This document shows positions 1 through 9,677 of a stretch of DNA of 64,000 nt, piece by piece. The position numbers were made by a program, and so were the translations under genes. Positions within the stretch are counted from its first letter, which is position 1; each line of letters begins with the position of its first letter. Origin of the DNA: Phycisphaerales bacterium (GTDB lineage: Bacteria > Planctomycetota > Phycisphaerae > Phycisphaerales > UBA1924); NCBI GenBank assembly GCA_020849615.1, contig JADLFW010000013.1:1-64000 (forward strand), given 5' to 3'. The notes under the pieces were generated by a model, which was not told the origin of the DNA, made no database searches, and was given only the letters and a program-made list of their open reading frames with translations.

Positions 1-690
1 ACGATCTTCCCGCCCTACTTCGTCGCGGGCGCCATCTTCGGCGGTTTCGCGATGGTGCTGCTGCTGCTGATCCCGGCCCGGGCCCTCTACCCGAACATGA
101 AGGACTTCGTCACGCTCCGCCACCTCGAGAACATGGCCAAGATCATCCTGGTCACGGGGTCGATGGTCGGCTTCGCGTACTCGATGGAGTTCTTCATCGC
201 CTGGTACAGCGGCAACGTCTTCGAGCGCGATGCGTTCCTGTACAACCGCATGATGCCCCCCTTCCTGGCGGGCGAGGACGGCCGGTACGCCCCCTACTGG
301 TGGGCCTACTGGTCGATGATCTTCTGCAACGTCGTCAGCCCGCAGGTCTTCTGGATGCGGCGCTTCCGCCAGTCGCCCTTCTGGATCTTCCTCGTCAGCG
401 TGCTGGTCACGATCGGCATGTGGTTCGAGCGCTTCGTGATCATCGTCACCAGCCTCCACCGGGCCTTCCTGCCCGGCGAGTGGCACATGTTCTACCCGAC
501 CCTGGTCGATATCAGCATCTTCATCGGGAGCCTCGGCGTCTTCACCACGCTGTTCCTGCTCTTCATGCGGGTGCTGCCGGTGTTCGCGATGGCCGAGCTC
601 AAGGCCGTCCTGCCCCAGGCCGACCCGCACGCCCACGGCGATGACGCCCACGCCCCCGCCGGGGCGCACGCCGGAAAGGGAGGTCACTGA
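1..690 (+). CDS. actC: Alternative complex III subunit ActC, NrfD-like quinol-binding membrane protein (5' truncated by window)
   Basis: The last 229 residues of an NrfD/PsrC-type integral membrane protein, open from base 1; the true start lies outside the window. Five hydrophobic segments are visible at about residues 8-28, 45-68, 99-118, 127-149 and 170-197 of the fragment, then a His/Ala/Gly-rich soluble tail. In alternative complex III, ActC and ActF are the two NrfD-like subunits that take electrons from quinol. The call rests on the gene order that follows (DUF3341 protein, mono-haem cytochrome c, second NrfD-like protein), which is the actCDEF order. An NrfD subunit of a molybdopterin oxidoreductase is the alternative, made unlikely by the cox genes downstream. 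The stop overlaps the actD start by one base (TGATG), implying translational coupling. Confidence 0.88.
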   Translation, partial: TIFPPYFVAGAIFGGFAMVLLLLIPARALYPNMKDFVTLRHLENMAKIILVTGSMVGFAYSMEFFIAWYSGNVFERDAFLYNRMMPPFLAGEDGRYAPYWWAYWSMIFCNVVSPQVFWMRRFRQSPFWIFLVSVLVTIGMWFERFVIIVTSLHRAFLPGEWHMFYPTLVDISIFIGSLGVFTTLFLLFMRVLPVFAMAELKAVLPQADPHAHGDDAHAPAGAHAGKGGH

Positions 691-1247
691 TGGCCCGTCA
701 GTTCGTCAACGAGGCCGGCGAGACCATCCACGCCATCATCGCCGAGTTCGACACCCCGCCCGGGGTGTACCACGCGGCCGAGAAGGTGCGCGACGCCGGG
801 TACACGAAGTGGGATGTCTACTCCCCCTTCCCCATGCACGGCATGGAGGATGCGATGGGCATCAAGCGCACCCGGCTGCCGCTGCTGGTGGGCGTCATCG
901 GCCTGTCGGGCGCCGGGCTGGGCTACCTGATGCAGCACTGGATGACGGCGGTCAACTACCAGGTCGTCGTGCAGGGCAAGCCCTACGGCGCCTGGGAGCC
1001 CTTCACGCCCATCACCTTCGAGCTGGGTGTGCTCTTCTCGGCCTTCGCCGCCCTCATCGGCATGCTCGCGATGAACGGGCTGCCCCGCTGGCACCATCCC
1101 CTCTTCAAGAAGGAGCGGTTCCTCTCGGTCTCCGACGACCGGTTCGTCGTGTGCATCGAGACCGCCGACCCGCGGTTTGACCCCGACGCCACCCGCCGCC
1201 TGCTCGAGGCAGCCGGGGCCCGGCACATCGAACTGGTCGAGGAGTAG
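690..1247 (+). CDS. actD: Alternative complex III subunit ActD (DUF3341 family)
   Basis: A 185-residue protein with the DUF3341 layout: a soluble N-terminal part containing YSPFPMHGMEDAMG (about residues 48-61), then two membrane segments at about 69-90 and 107-130, then a soluble C-terminal part. ActD is a small membrane subunit of alternative complex III that anchors the peripheral subunits; it has no known cofactor. The start ATG shares a base with the actC stop. The length is typical of the family. No unusual features seen. Confidence 0.9.
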   Translation: MARQFVNEAGETIHAIIAEFDTPPGVYHAAEKVRDAGYTKWDVYSPFPMHGMEDAMGIKRTRLPLLVGVIGLSGAGLGYLMQHWMTAVNYQVVVQGKPYGAWEPFTPITFELGVLFSAFAALIGMLAMNGLPRWHHPLFKKERFLSVSDDRFVVCIETADPRFDPDATRRLLEAAGARHIELVEE

Positions 1248-1324
1248 CCCGCCCGAGCGAGTGTGATCCACGAGAAACGGACGGGCCCGGCAGTTGAGGC
1301 CCGGATGAAGCGAAAGAACCCCCG

Positions 1325-2185
1325 ATGACGACCCCACGAACAACCCGCCCGCTCCCGTCCGCGGCCCTGGCCGCGGGCCTCTGCGCGGGGATCCTGCTGC
1401 TGCCCGGCTGCCGCGACACGCGGTCCGACAAGCCCCCGCACCAGTTTTTCCCCGACATGGACGACCAGCCCAAGTGGATCCCGCAGACCAGGAGCCAGTT
1501 CTACGCCGATGAGCGCACGATGCGCCAGCCGGTGAAGGGCACCGTCGCCTTCGGCCGGGTGCAGTTCATCAACGACGCCGGCTGGGCCGCCCCGTTCATG
1601 CGCGAGCGCGACATCCTCCTCAAGGATGATGACCGCATCTTCCTCGGCGTCGCCGCCGACGGCTCCTGGCTCCGCGACATCCCGGTCCCGGTCACCGAGG
1701 CCCTCGTGAAGCGCGGGCAGGACCGCTTCAACATCTACTGCTCCGTCTGCCACGGCTACACCGGCGATGGCAAGGGCATGGTCGGCGACAGCACCAAGCC
1801 CACCGGCTGGTCGTACCCGCTCCCCAACTTCCATGATGCGAAGTACACCGACAAGGCCAACAGCGCCGACCGCAAGGCCTACGACGGCTACATCTTCAAC
1901 GTCGCCCGCAACGGCGTGATCCTCGAGGGCCAGCAGAAGATGCCGGGCTACGCCCACGCCCTCAACGAGTACGACGCCTGGGCCGTGGTCTCCTACATCC
2001 GGGCCCTGCAGGCCGCCCAGTCGGGCACCCTCGCCGACATCACCGCCGAGGCCGACCGCGTCGAGCTCGAGCGCCGCCGCCCGCCGGTTGCGCCCCCCGC
2101 CCCCGAAGCGGCCCCGACCCCCGCCCCCGCCCCCGCTCCGGCCCCCGCTTCAGCGCCGGCAGCCCCCTCCGGAGGCCAGCCATGA
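1325..2185 (+). CDS. actE: Alternative complex III mono-haem cytochrome c lipoprotein ActE
   Basis: A 286-residue protein starting with a lipoprotein signal whose lipobox LLLPGC places the modified cysteine at residue 29. A single c-type haem motif CSVCH sits at residues 139-143; a methionine in QKMPGY at about residue 206 is the probable sixth ligand. The C-terminal 50 residues are almost entirely Ala/Pro, probably a flexible tether. ActE carries electrons from the complex toward the oxidase. It lies 77 bases after actD and overlaps actF by four bases (ATGA). The haem would be attached by the CcsA/CcsB system encoded at 27.9-32.4 kb. A single haem plus lipobox separates it from the pentahaem ActA, expected upstream of the window. 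Confidence 0.9.
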   Translation: MTTPRTTRPLPSAALAAGLCAGILLLPGCRDTRSDKPPHQFFPDMDDQPKWIPQTRSQFYADERTMRQPVKGTVAFGRVQFINDAGWAAPFMRERDILLKDDDRIFLGVAADGSWLRDIPVPVTEALVKRGQDRFNIYCSVCHGYTGDGKGMVGDSTKPTGWSYPLPNFHDAKYTDKANSADRKAYDGYIFNVARNGVILEGQQKMPGYAHALNEYDAWAVVSYIRALQAAQSGTLADITAEADRVELERRRPPVAPPAPEAAPTPAPAPAPAPASAPAAPSGGQP

Positions 2186-3477
2186 GCCAGATCACCGCCG
2201 ATGCCTTTCACGATGGCCAGGGCCACGCCCACGCGGGCCCGGCTTCGTTCCCCGAGATGCGGGCCGAGAACATCAACATGCCCGCCGGCTCGGGCAAGGC
2301 CGCCGCGGGCCTGCTGACCGTCATCGGGCTGGTCGGCATCGCCGTCACGGCCGGTGCGGGCTTCGCCATGCCCAACATGGCCAAGCACGCCCTCGCCGCC
2401 TACCACGTCGGCGTGATGGCGTGCCTGGGCATCAGCCTCGGCGGCCTCTTCCTGACCCTCGTCACCCACCTCATGGGCGCGGGCTGGTCGGTCACGATCC
2501 GCCGCCAGATGGAGAACCTCGCGGCCCAGGTCCCGGTCTGCCTGCTGCTCCTGGTCCCGACCTTCGCCATCGAGATCTTCACCGGCGGCAAGCTCTTCGC
2601 CTGGATGGGCGATGCCTTCGCCGGCGAGCACGTGCTGCAGGAGAAGGCCCCGTACCTCAACATCGGGTTCTTCCTGGCCCGGGCCGTCGTGTACTCGGTC
2701 GTCTGGGTCTCTCTGGTCCGCATCCTCCGCGGCTACAGCCTCAAGCAGGACCAGACGGGCGACAAGTGGCTCACCAACCGGGCCCGGCGCACGAGCTCCT
2801 GGGGCATGCTCGCCTTCGCGCTCACCACCGCCTTCGCGGGCTTCGACTGGCTGATGACCCTGGACTTCCGGTTCTTCAGCACGATGTGGGGTGTCTATTT
2901 CTTCGCGGGCGGCGCCTTCAGCGCCGTCGCGATGCTGATCCTCATGCTCTCCCGCATCAAGGCCAAGGGCCGCCTCCAGGGCCTGGTCACCGAGGAGCAC
3001 TACCACGACCTGGGCAAGCTGCTTTTCACCTTCACCGTCTTCTGGGCCTACATCTCCTTCTCCCAGTACTTCCTGATCTGGTACAGCAACATCCCCGAAG
3101 AGACCGCCTGGTTCCTGGCCCGCAAGGGCGGCGGCTGGGAGAAGCTCTTTTTCTTCCTCTGCATCGGGCACTTCGTCGCCCCCTTCCTCATCCTCCTCTT
3201 CCGCGGCGTCAAGAAGAGCCTTACCCTGCTCCCCCTCGTGGCCGCGTGGGCGATCTTCATCCACATCCTCGACATCTTCTTCATCGTTCGTCCCATGGTG
3301 TACCCCGGGCAGCGCGACGCCATCGGCATGCCGGGCCTGTGGGTCGACGCCGCCGGCATCATCGGCGTCCTGGCGCTGTGGGCCAGCTTCCTGGTCCGCC
3401 GGGTCTGCGCGGGGGTGCTGGTGCCGACCCGCGATCCCCGCATCGCCGAGGCCATCCACCACCGCAACTACGTCTAG
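2182..3477 (+). CDS. actF: Alternative complex III subunit ActF, NrfD-like paralogue of ActC
   Basis: A 431-residue polytopic membrane protein with about ten hydrophobic segments between residues 50 and 410. The central part (GFDWLMTLDFRFFSTMWGVY, about residues 220-239) is typical of ActF. It is the second quinol-interacting NrfD-like subunit, assembling with ActC in the membrane. Translation is probably coupled to actE through the ATGA overlap. The gene ends the act part of the operon; 113 bases follow before the next start. Confidence 0.9.
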   Translation: MSQITADAFHDGQGHAHAGPASFPEMRAENINMPAGSGKAAAGLLTVIGLVGIAVTAGAGFAMPNMAKHALAAYHVGVMACLGISLGGLFLTLVTHLMGAGWSVTIRRQMENLAAQVPVCLLLLVPTFAIEIFTGGKLFAWMGDAFAGEHVLQEKAPYLNIGFFLARAVVYSVVWVSLVRILRGYSLKQDQTGDKWLTNRARRTSSWGMLAFALTTAFAGFDWLMTLDFRFFSTMWGVYFFAGGAFSAVAMLILMLSRIKAKGRLQGLVTEEHYHDLGKLLFTFTVFWAYISFSQYFLIWYSNIPEETAWFLARKGGGWEKLFFFLCIGHFVAPFLILLFRGVKKSLTLLPLVAAWAIFIHILDIFFIVRPMVYPGQRDAIGMPGLWVDAAGIIGVLALWASFLVRRVCAGVLVPTRDPRIAEAIHHRNYV

Positions 3478-3590
3478 AACCCCAGACCTTGAAACGACTT
3501 ACCGCGTATTGTTGAACAGCAAGACATCCGGCCTGGCAAGAAGGCCGAACCAGACTGGAGAGGGTCGCCGGACCCGGGAGCCACTCCCCG

Positions 3591-3989
3591 ATGAGCGCAC
3601 CGCACGGACACTACACCACGCCGATCGCCGACCATGTTGACAACTGGCACCATCACTCCGTCGCGCTCGAGGGGGCGCCGCAGGCCGAGCACGCCGGCAC
3701 GGTCAACCCCTTCATCCTCGGCCAGTGGTTCGTGCTGATCGTGCTGAGCGTCGTCGGTACCTGCGTGGTCCTGTTCTTCTACTTCGAGCATTACGCGACG
3801 CAGTTCAAGGCCCAGCAGGCCGAGACCGTCAGCTGGTCGGCGGAGTACGTGACCTACAAGGCGACGACCGACGGGCAGCTCAACGGCAAGCCCGAGTGGC
3901 TCGACCACGACCGTCTTCGCCTCCCCATCGGCGATGCCATGGCCAAGGTGGTGAAGCAGTACCAGGCGATGGAGAAGCCCGCCAAGTGA
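3591..3989 (+). CDS. Small single-span membrane protein of unknown function between actF and SCO
   Basis: A 132-residue protein with a His-rich N-terminal part (NWHHHS near residue 20), one strong hydrophobic segment at about residues 46-66 (GQWFVLIVLSVVGTCVVLFF) and an acidic/basic soluble C-terminal part. I do not recognise a family. It sits between actF and the SCO gene and overlaps SCO by four bases (GTGA), so it is cotranslated with the respiratory complex. An accessory subunit or assembly factor of the ActABCDEF-caa3 unit is an inference from position only. The 113-base gap before it is longer than other gaps in the operon and could hold an internal promoter. Confidence 0.75.
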   Translation: MSAPHGHYTTPIADHVDNWHHHSVALEGAPQAEHAGTVNPFILGQWFVLIVLSVVGTCVVLFFYFEHYATQFKAQQAETVSWSAEYVTYKATTDGQLNGKPEWLDHDRLRLPIGDAMAKVVKQYQAMEKPAK

Positions 3990-4900
3990 GCCCCCGCCCC
4001 GTCCAGCCCGCTCCCGCCCCGGCCCGCGCTCGCGGCCGCGGGCTGTGGCCCGCGCTGGTCGCGGCGGTGCTGATGGCGCTGGCCCCGCTGGCCGGGCGGG
4101 CCCAGGTGAACCAGCTCCCGCAGATGGCCCGGGGCGTCGATGTCGAGGAGCACCTGGGGCGCTTCCTGCCGTTCGATGTGCAGTTCACCGATTCGGCGGG
4201 CCGCCTAGTAGCGGTGGGGGATTACTTCGGCAAGGCCTCGGCCGCCGAGCCCCGCAAGCCTCTGCCCGCGATCGTGGCGCTGGTGTACTACGAGTGCCCG
4301 GTGGCGTGCGCGGCGGTGATGGAGAAGCTCGCCGCGTGCCTCAACGAGCTCGACTACACCGTCGGCAAGGACTTCAACTGCCTGGTCTTCAGCTTCAAGC
4401 CCGAGGAGACCACGCCGATGGCCGCCGGGCTCAAGGCGCGGTACCTCGTCGAGTACAACAAGCCCCTCGACACGCAGGTCCGGGCCGGCTGGGAGTTCCA
4501 CACCGGCTCGGCGACCGCCTCGCGCGAGCTCGCCGACGCTTTCGGCTTCCCCTACCGCGATGTGGGCAACGGCCAGTACTCGCACCCGATCGCGATCTTC
4601 ATCGTCAGCCCGGAGGGCAAGATCGTCCGCTACATCTACGGCTTCGACTACCCGCCCGCGCAGGTGAAGCTGGCCCTGATCGAGGCCTCCGAGGGCAGGA
4701 TCGCCAGGTCGCTGGGGGACAAGCTGGCGGGCGTGTGCTTCAAGTGGGATGGCAACGCGGGCAAGTACACCCTCAGCGTCATCCGGCTGACCCAGGTCGC
4801 CGGCGCGATCACCGTGACCCTGGTCGCGGCGCTGGTGAGCGGGTTCCTGATCCACGAACGAATCAAGCGCCGCCGCGCCGGCCCGGGTCTCGCGGTCTGA
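3986..4900 (+). CDS. SCO1/SenC family copper chaperone for cytochrome oxidase
   Basis: A 304-residue thioredoxin-fold protein of the SCO1/SenC family. It has an N-terminal signal or anchor (about residues 15-35), the copper-binding cysteines C104 and C108 in YECPVAC, and the conserved histidine at about H200 in SHPIAIF, which together bind copper for delivery to the CuA site. Unlike many family members it also has a C-terminal membrane segment (about residues 272-292) followed by a basic HERIKRRR tail. The GTG start at 3986 overlaps the previous stop by four bases; a longer upstream open frame exists but would run across the neighbouring gene. Its place directly before coxB fits a role in CuA assembly. 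Confidence 0.92.
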   Translation: MSPRPVQPAPAPARARGRGLWPALVAAVLMALAPLAGRAQVNQLPQMARGVDVEEHLGRFLPFDVQFTDSAGRLVAVGDYFGKASAAEPRKPLPAIVALVYYECPVACAAVMEKLAACLNELDYTVGKDFNCLVFSFKPEETTPMAAGLKARYLVEYNKPLDTQVRAGWEFHTGSATASRELADAFGFPYRDVGNGQYSHPIAIFIVSPEGKIVRYIYGFDYPPAQVKLALIEASEGRIARSLGDKLAGVCFKWDGNAGKYTLSVIRLTQVAGAITVTLVAALVSGFLIHERIKRRRAGPGLAV

Positions 4901-4979
4901 TCGAGAGGTGCGGGCGGGTGCGGCGGAGAGCGGAGTGCGGTTGACGACGGCGGGCCACGGGCCCAGGAGCAGCGAAGGA

Positions 4980-6158
4980 ATGAGCCAGGTGCTGATGCTC
5001 GGACAGAAGGGGCTTGAGGACTTGCTGTTCCGCCCGGGGAGCGCTGCGGATATCCACTCCGCCGAGACCGACAGCCTCTTCATCATGATCTTCTGGGTCT
5101 CGGTCTTCTTCTTCGTGCTCCTCATGGTGCTCATGGTGGCGTTCGTCGTGAAGTACCGCCGCCGACCGGGCCGGATCGCCCTGTCCAGCGCCTCGCACAA
5201 CACCATCCTCGAGCTGGCCTGGACCATCATCCCGCTGGCGATCCTCGCCGTCATGTTCTTCAAGGGCTTCTGGGGGTACATGAACCGCGTCGTCGCCCCG
5301 GGCACCGCCATCCAGATGAACCTGGTCGCCCAGAAGTGGAGCTGGACGATCACCTACCCCAACGGCGAGTCAAGCCCCGAGACCATGGCTCTGGGCGCCT
5401 CCGACAACATCCCCATCTTCTACGTCCCCGCCAACCTCCCCGTCATGCTCAAGATGACGAGCACGGATGTCATGCACAGCTTCTGGGTGCCCGACTTCCG
5501 CAGCAAGTTCGACGTCTTCCCCAACCGCTACACCAGCTACTGGTTCACCGCCGCGGCGCCGGGCCCGGGCGCCAAGACCCTCACCCACAAGGACGGCGCC
5601 AGCTTCCCCTACGAGGACCACTGGCTCTTCTGCGCGGAGTACTGCGGCGACAAGCACTCCGAGATGGCCGGCATCATCCGCGTCGTCTCCGAGACCGACT
5701 ACAAGAAGGTCGTCTACGACGCCTGGGGCGCCGCCAAGCCCCCCGCCGAGATCGGCCGGGCCATCTGGAAGACGCGCTGCGCCAGCTGCCACTCCACCGA
5801 TGGTTCCAAGAACATCGGCCCGACCTGGCAGAACCTCTACGGCCACGAGGTCGCCTTCACCGACGGCTCCTCCATGTCCGAGGAGCAGATGACCGGCATC
5901 TCCTTCGACAACTACATCCGCGAGTCGATCCTCGCCCCCGCCAAGAAGATCGTCGCCGGCTACCCCAACCAGATGTCCAGCTTCGCGGGCCAGCTCTCCG
6001 AGGCCCAGATCAACGGCGTCATCGCCTACATCAAGTCCATCAGCGAGAAGGCCCCGAAGGAAGAACCCGCGGCCGGGGGCGCCCCGGCCGATGCCGCCCC
6101 CGCCGCCCCCGCCGCCACGACAACCCCGGCAGCCCCGGGGGAGCCCGCGAAGAAGTAA
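4980..6158 (+). CDS. coxB: Cytochrome c oxidase subunit II with fused cytochrome c domain (caa3 type)
   Basis: A 392-residue subunit II. Two membrane segments lie at about residues 35-58 and 78-98. The CuA site is complete: H166 in MHSFWVPDF, then C218, C222, H226 and M229 in [14 protein letters not shown]-terminal cytochrome c domain follows, with haem motif CASCH at 267-271, which makes this a caa3-type oxidase. The tail after about residue 360 is Ala/Pro-rich. The ATG at 4980 is chosen because AGGAG lies about 11 bases upstream and the domain begins properly there; a GTG at 4908 would add 24 non-conserved residues. It takes electrons from the alternative complex III cytochromes to the CuA centre. 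Confidence 0.94.
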   Translation: MSQVLMLGQKGLEDLLFRPGSAADIHSAETDSLFIMIFWVSVFFFVLLMVLMVAFVVKYRRRPGRIALSSASHNTILELAWTIIPLAILAVMFFKGFWGYMNRVVAPGTAIQMNLVAQKWSWTITYPNGESSPETMALGASDNIPIFYVPANLPVMLKMTSTDVMHSFWVPDFRSKFDVFPNRYTSYWFTAAAPGPGAKTLTHKDGASFPYEDHWLFCAEYCGDKHSEMAGIIRVVSETDYKKVVYDAWGAAKPPAEIGRAIWKTRCASCHSTDGSKNIGPTWQNLYGHEVAFTDGSSMSEEQMTGISFDNYIRESILAPAKKIVAGYPNQMSSFAGQLSEAQINGVIAYIKSISEKAPKEEPAAGGAPADAAPAAPAATTTPAAPGEPAKK

Positions 6159-6225
6159 CCCGTCCCAGTTCCCCCACGCCCCCGGCGGCCCGGCCCGCCC
6201 GCGGCGAGCCCGCAGGAGTCTGATC

Positions 6226-8034
6226 ATGACCACCCTCGATCCATCCAAGGCGGCCGGCCTCCACGGCGCCGCCGGCCACGAGCACCACGGGAGCTATCTG
6301 GAGCGCAAGGGCAGTTTCTGGGTCACCGTGTGGGACTGGGCCACGACGGTCGACCACAAGAAGCTCGGCGTCATGTACATGACCGCCGTGCTGACGCTCT
6401 TCTTCCTCGGCGGCCTGGCCGCGCTGGCGGTCCGCACCGAGCTCTTCCAGCCCACCCGCATCGCCCAGGTCGAGGTCAAGAACTCCGACGGCACGGTCTC
6501 CAAGGCCACCAAGATCACGGGCCAGCTCTTCGCCGCTCCCGACGCCACCAGCGTCGACAAGGGCAACCAGATCTACAACCGCCTCTTCACCCTGCACGGC
6601 GCGATCATGGTCTTCATGGTCATCGTCCCGGGCATCCCCGCCTCGCTGGGCAACTTCTTCCTGCCCATCATGCTGGGGGCCAAGGATGTCGCCTTCCCCA
6701 GGCTCAACCTGCTCTCCTGGTACATCTACCTCACCGGCTCGATCTTCGGCGTCATCTCGATCATCATGGGCGGCGTCGACACGGGGTGGACCTTCTACAC
6801 CCCCTACTCGACCACCACCGACGCGTCGTACTTCCGCGTCGTGGCCATGATCCTCGCCGCCTTCATCCTGGGGTTCAGCTCCATCCTGACGGGCCTGAAC
6901 TTCGTGGTCACCGTCCACAAGCTCCGCGCTCCCGGCATGGGCTGGTTCGACATGCCCCTGTTCGTCTGGTCCACCTACTCCACAGCCATCATCCAGGTGC
7001 TCGCCACGCCCGTCATCGGCATCACCCTGCTGCTGCTGGTCTTCGAGCGGGTCTTCCGCGTCGGGATCTTCGACCCCGCCCTCGGCGGCGACCCCGTCCT
7101 CTTCCAGCACTTCTTCTGGTTCTACAGCCACCCCGTCGTGTACGTCATGATCCTCCCGGCGATGGGCATCATCTCCGAGATCATCGCCGTGCACTCCCAC
7201 AAGGCGATCTTCGGCTACCGGGCCATGGCCTACGCCACGCTCGGCATCGCCGCCGTCAGTTTCCTGGTCTGGGGCCACCACCTCTTCGCCTCCGAGGGCG
7301 AGCTGGTGGCGATGGTCTTCTCCGCCCTCACCTTCCTCGTCGCCATCCCCACCGCCGTCAAGGTCTTCAACTGGGTCGCCACCCTCTACAAGGGCTCGAT
7401 CTCGCTGACGACCCCCATGCTCTACGCCCTCTCTTTCCTCTTCCTCTTCTCGATCGGCGGGCTGACGGGCCTGCCCCTGGGCACGCTCGCCACCGATCTG
7501 CACCTGCACGACAGCTACTTCGTCGTCGCCCACTTCCACTACGTCATGATGGGCGGCACCATCATCGCGTTCGTCGGCGGCCTCCACCACTGGTGGCCCA
7601 AGATGTTCGGCCGCATGTACAACGAGCTCTGGGGCAAGGTCGGCTGCATCCTGGTCTTCATCGGGTTCAACACCACCTTCTTCATCCAGTTCATCCTCGG
7701 CACCCAGGGCATGCCCCGCCGCTACGCCTCCTACGTCTCCGAGTTCACCCTCATGCACCAGATCAGCACCGTCGGCTCCTACATCCTGCTCGTCGGCTTC
7801 CTGGTCCACCTCTTCAACTTCCTGCACTCGCTGGTGCTCGGGCCCAAGGCGCCCCCGAACCCCTGGGGCGGCCTCACCCTGGAGTGGGAGACCGACTCCC
7901 CGCCCAGCGAGCACAACTTCGACCACGAGCCGATCGTCAAGCACGGCCCGTACGACTACGACCGCGTCGTCCCGCCCCACTGGGACCCCAAGGACTATCC
8001 GCTCCCGGCCGGCGCCGCCGCCCGCCACCACTGA
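6226..8034 (+). CDS. coxA: Cytochrome c oxidase subunit I, A2-type haem-copper oxidase
   Basis: A 602-residue catalytic subunit with about twelve membrane segments. Ligands seen: H124 in TLHGAIMVF (low-spin haem a), H302 in FYSHPVVY with H351 and H352 in WGHH (CuB), and H436/H438 in AHFHYV (haems a3 and a). The D-channel glutamate of the HPEVY motif is absent; instead Tyr-Ser stand before HP (YSHPVVY, residues 300-306), the signature of A2-type oxidases as in Thermus caa3. The enzyme reduces oxygen to water and pumps protons. The ATG at 6226 has AGGAG seven bases upstream; an in-frame upstream extension from 6091 overlaps coxB and is not conserved. Confidence 0.96.
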   Translation: MTTLDPSKAAGLHGAAGHEHHGSYLERKGSFWVTVWDWATTVDHKKLGVMYMTAVLTLFFLGGLAALAVRTELFQPTRIAQVEVKNSDGTVSKATKITGQLFAAPDATSVDKGNQIYNRLFTLHGAIMVFMVIVPGIPASLGNFFLPIMLGAKDVAFPRLNLLSWYIYLTGSIFGVISIIMGGVDTGWTFYTPYSTTTDASYFRVVAMILAAFILGFSSILTGLNFVVTVHKLRAPGMGWFDMPLFVWSTYSTAIIQVLATPVIGITLLLLVFERVFRVGIFDPALGGDPVLFQHFFWFYSHPVVYVMILPAMGIISEIIAVHSHKAIFGYRAMAYATLGIAAVSFLVWGHHLFASEGELVAMVFSALTFLVAIPTAVKVFNWVATLYKGSISLTTPMLYALSFLFLFSIGGLTGLPLGTLATDLHLHDSYFVVAHFHYVMMGGTIIAFVGGLHHWWPKMFGRMYNELWGKVGCILVFIGFNTTFFIQFILGTQGMPRRYASYVSEFTLMHQISTVGSYILLVGFLVHLFNFLHSLVLGPKAPPNPWGGLTLEWETDSPPSEHNFDHEPIVKHGPYDYDRVVPPHWDPKDYPLPAGAAARHH

Positions 8035-8079
8035 CCTTCCGCCGATCCCTGTCAAGAGCCCCCGCGGGAAGACCCATCC

Positions 8080-8871
8080 ATGACCACGCTCGATGTCCGC
8101 CAGCACGGCCAGCCCTACGACGCGCCCCCCTCCGGGCCGCTCTGGTCACGCTACAAGCACGCCCACCACTACCGCTCCGCCGAGGAGGAGTTCGACGCCG
8201 TCAAGCTCGGCATGTGGCTCTTCCTGGCCACCGAAGTCCTGCTCTTCGCCGGCCTCTTCTGCGCCTACGCGGTCTTCCGCATGCTCTACCCGCAGGCCTT
8301 CTACAACGGCTCGCACTACCTCGACTGGAAGTGGGGCGGCTTCAACACCGTCATCCTCCTCATCTCCAGCTACACCATGGCCATGAGCATCCGCAACTGC
8401 CAGCGCGGCGAGTTCCGCCGGATGCGACTCAACCTCGCCTTCACCATCTTCTGCGGGGCCCTCTTCGTCCTCATCAAGCTCGTCTTCGAGTACACCCCCA
8501 AGTGGTCGGGGTACTTCTTCGTCCTCGACCCCGCCCTGCACCACTACGCCGACAGCGGCAAGACCGCCCTCTTCGGCCTCTTCCACTACGTCGACGGCTA
8601 CGGCGGCAAGCGCCCCGGCATGTGGTTCAACTACGCCTTCGCCAGCGACCCCTACGAGCCCCTCTGGTGGGGCGTCTACTACTCCGCCACCTCCATCCAC
8701 GCCCTCCACGTCCTCATCGGCATGACCCTCATCGGCCGGGTCCTCCTCCGCTCCTTCAAGGGCCACTACGGGCCCTCGCACTACACCGCCGTCGAGATCA
8801 GCGGCCTCTACTGGCACCTCGTCGACCTCATCTGGATCTTCCTCTTTCCCCTCCTGTACCTCATCCACTGA
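8080..8871 (+). CDS. coxC: Cytochrome c oxidase subunit III
   Basis: A 263-residue polytopic protein with the subunit III arrangement: a short soluble N-terminus, MWLFLATEVLLFAGLF at about residues 45-60, then further membrane segments to the C-terminus. WWGVYYSATSIHALHVLIG (about residues 196-214) is the characteristic signature, and it ends with a WHLVDLIWIFLFPLLYL helix. Subunit III binds lipid and stabilises subunit I. It lies 45 bases after coxA and 60 bases before coxD. The loop at about residues 140-180 is longer than usual for bacterial subunit III. Confidence 0.94.
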   Translation: MTTLDVRQHGQPYDAPPSGPLWSRYKHAHHYRSAEEEFDAVKLGMWLFLATEVLLFAGLFCAYAVFRMLYPQAFYNGSHYLDWKWGGFNTVILLISSYTMAMSIRNCQRGEFRRMRLNLAFTIFCGALFVLIKLVFEYTPKWSGYFFVLDPALHHYADSGKTALFGLFHYVDGYGGKRPGMWFNYAFASDPYEPLWWGVYYSATSIHALHVLIGMTLIGRVLLRSFKGHYGPSHYTAVEISGLYWHLVDLIWIFLFPLLYLIH

Positions 8872-8876
8872 CCCGG

Positions 8877-8898
8877 CATTCGGCAATCGGGATTCGGC
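8877..8898 (+). repeat. Short degenerate heptamer repeat between coxC and coxD
   Basis: Three imperfect copies of a 7-bp unit related to CATTCGG stand between coxC and the subunit IV gene. The same unit, on the opposite strand, forms the array upstream of flgK at 48916-48950, so this is a small member of a dispersed family. Confidence 0.5.
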
Positions 8899-8931
8899 TC
8901 CGGACCACGAAACGCAGGATCAACAGACGCC

Positions 8932-9645
8932 ATGAACCACGCCCACACCCCCCAGCCCGCCGGCTTCGATGAGCTCGACCCGCACGCGTCGGGCCACGGC
9001 CATTCACATGGCCACCACATCATCTCCGGCTTCACCCTCCGGGCGATCCTCATCATCCTGCTGCTCCTGACCATCCTCACGGTGGGCCAGGCCCAGCTCG
9101 AGCAGTACATCTCCACCGCCTTCGAGCTCAACCTGCCGCGTTGGGTCAACATCGCCGTCGTCATGGCGATCGCCGTCGTCAAGGGCTGCCTCGTCGCCCT
9201 CTTCTTCATGGGCCTCAAGTACGACAACCCCATGAACTCGGTCATCCTCTGCTTCACCCTCTTCGGCGTCGGGCTCTTCCTGGGCTTCAGCATGTCCGAC
9301 CTCGCCAGCCGCGGCATGATCTATGAGTTCAAGAAAGGCGAGATCCTCAAGGGCGGCCTGGGCAACATCTCCCGCACCATGAACGGCGAGCCCGACCCCG
9401 TCCCCGCCAACACCGGTATCGTCGCCCACGCCCGCCAGAAGAAGATGGAGGAGATCGGGCCCGAGGCCTACGAGAAGCTCGCCGCCCAGTTCGCGCACGG
9501 CGGCCACGATGCCACCCACCAGTACCCGCCCGGCAGCACCGCCTCCCGCTCCCGCCCGCGCACCGGGCTCACCGAAGGCCTCTTCGAGACCGCCAACCCC
9601 GCCAGCGCCAAGCCCACACCCGAAAGCCACGGCGGCGGTCACTGA
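8932..9645 (+). CDS. coxD: Cytochrome c oxidase subunit IV-like protein with long C-terminal extension
   Basis: A 237-residue protein. The N-terminal 30 residues are His-rich (HGHSHGHH); three hydrophobic segments at about residues 36-55, 69-91 and 100-121 match the bacterial caa3 subunit IV fold, including VVKGCLVALFFMGLKY. After residue 125 comes a soluble extension of about 110 residues with no recognised domain, ending His/Gly-rich (SHGGGH). Bacterial subunit IV is normally about 100 residues, so this one is roughly twice the usual size. The ATG at 8932 follows the short repeat; no strong ribosome-binding site is seen. Confidence 0.85.
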   Translation: MNHAHTPQPAGFDELDPHASGHGHSHGHHIISGFTLRAILIILLLLTILTVGQAQLEQYISTAFELNLPRWVNIAVVMAIAVVKGCLVALFFMGLKYDNPMNSVILCFTLFGVGLFLGFSMSDLASRGMIYEFKKGEILKGGLGNISRTMNGEPDPVPANTGIVAHARQKKMEEIGPEAYEKLAAQFAHGGHDATHQYPPGSTASRSRPRTGLTEGLFETANPASAKPTPESHGGGH

Positions 9646-9677
9646 CCGCCGGGCCCGACCTTCCGGCGGAGCCGACC

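Noticed and set aside
6040..8106. A 688-codon minus-strand open frame opposite coxA
   Set aside because: It is a shadow of coxA; the translation is Asp/Glu/Val/Gly-rich with no domain or start signal.
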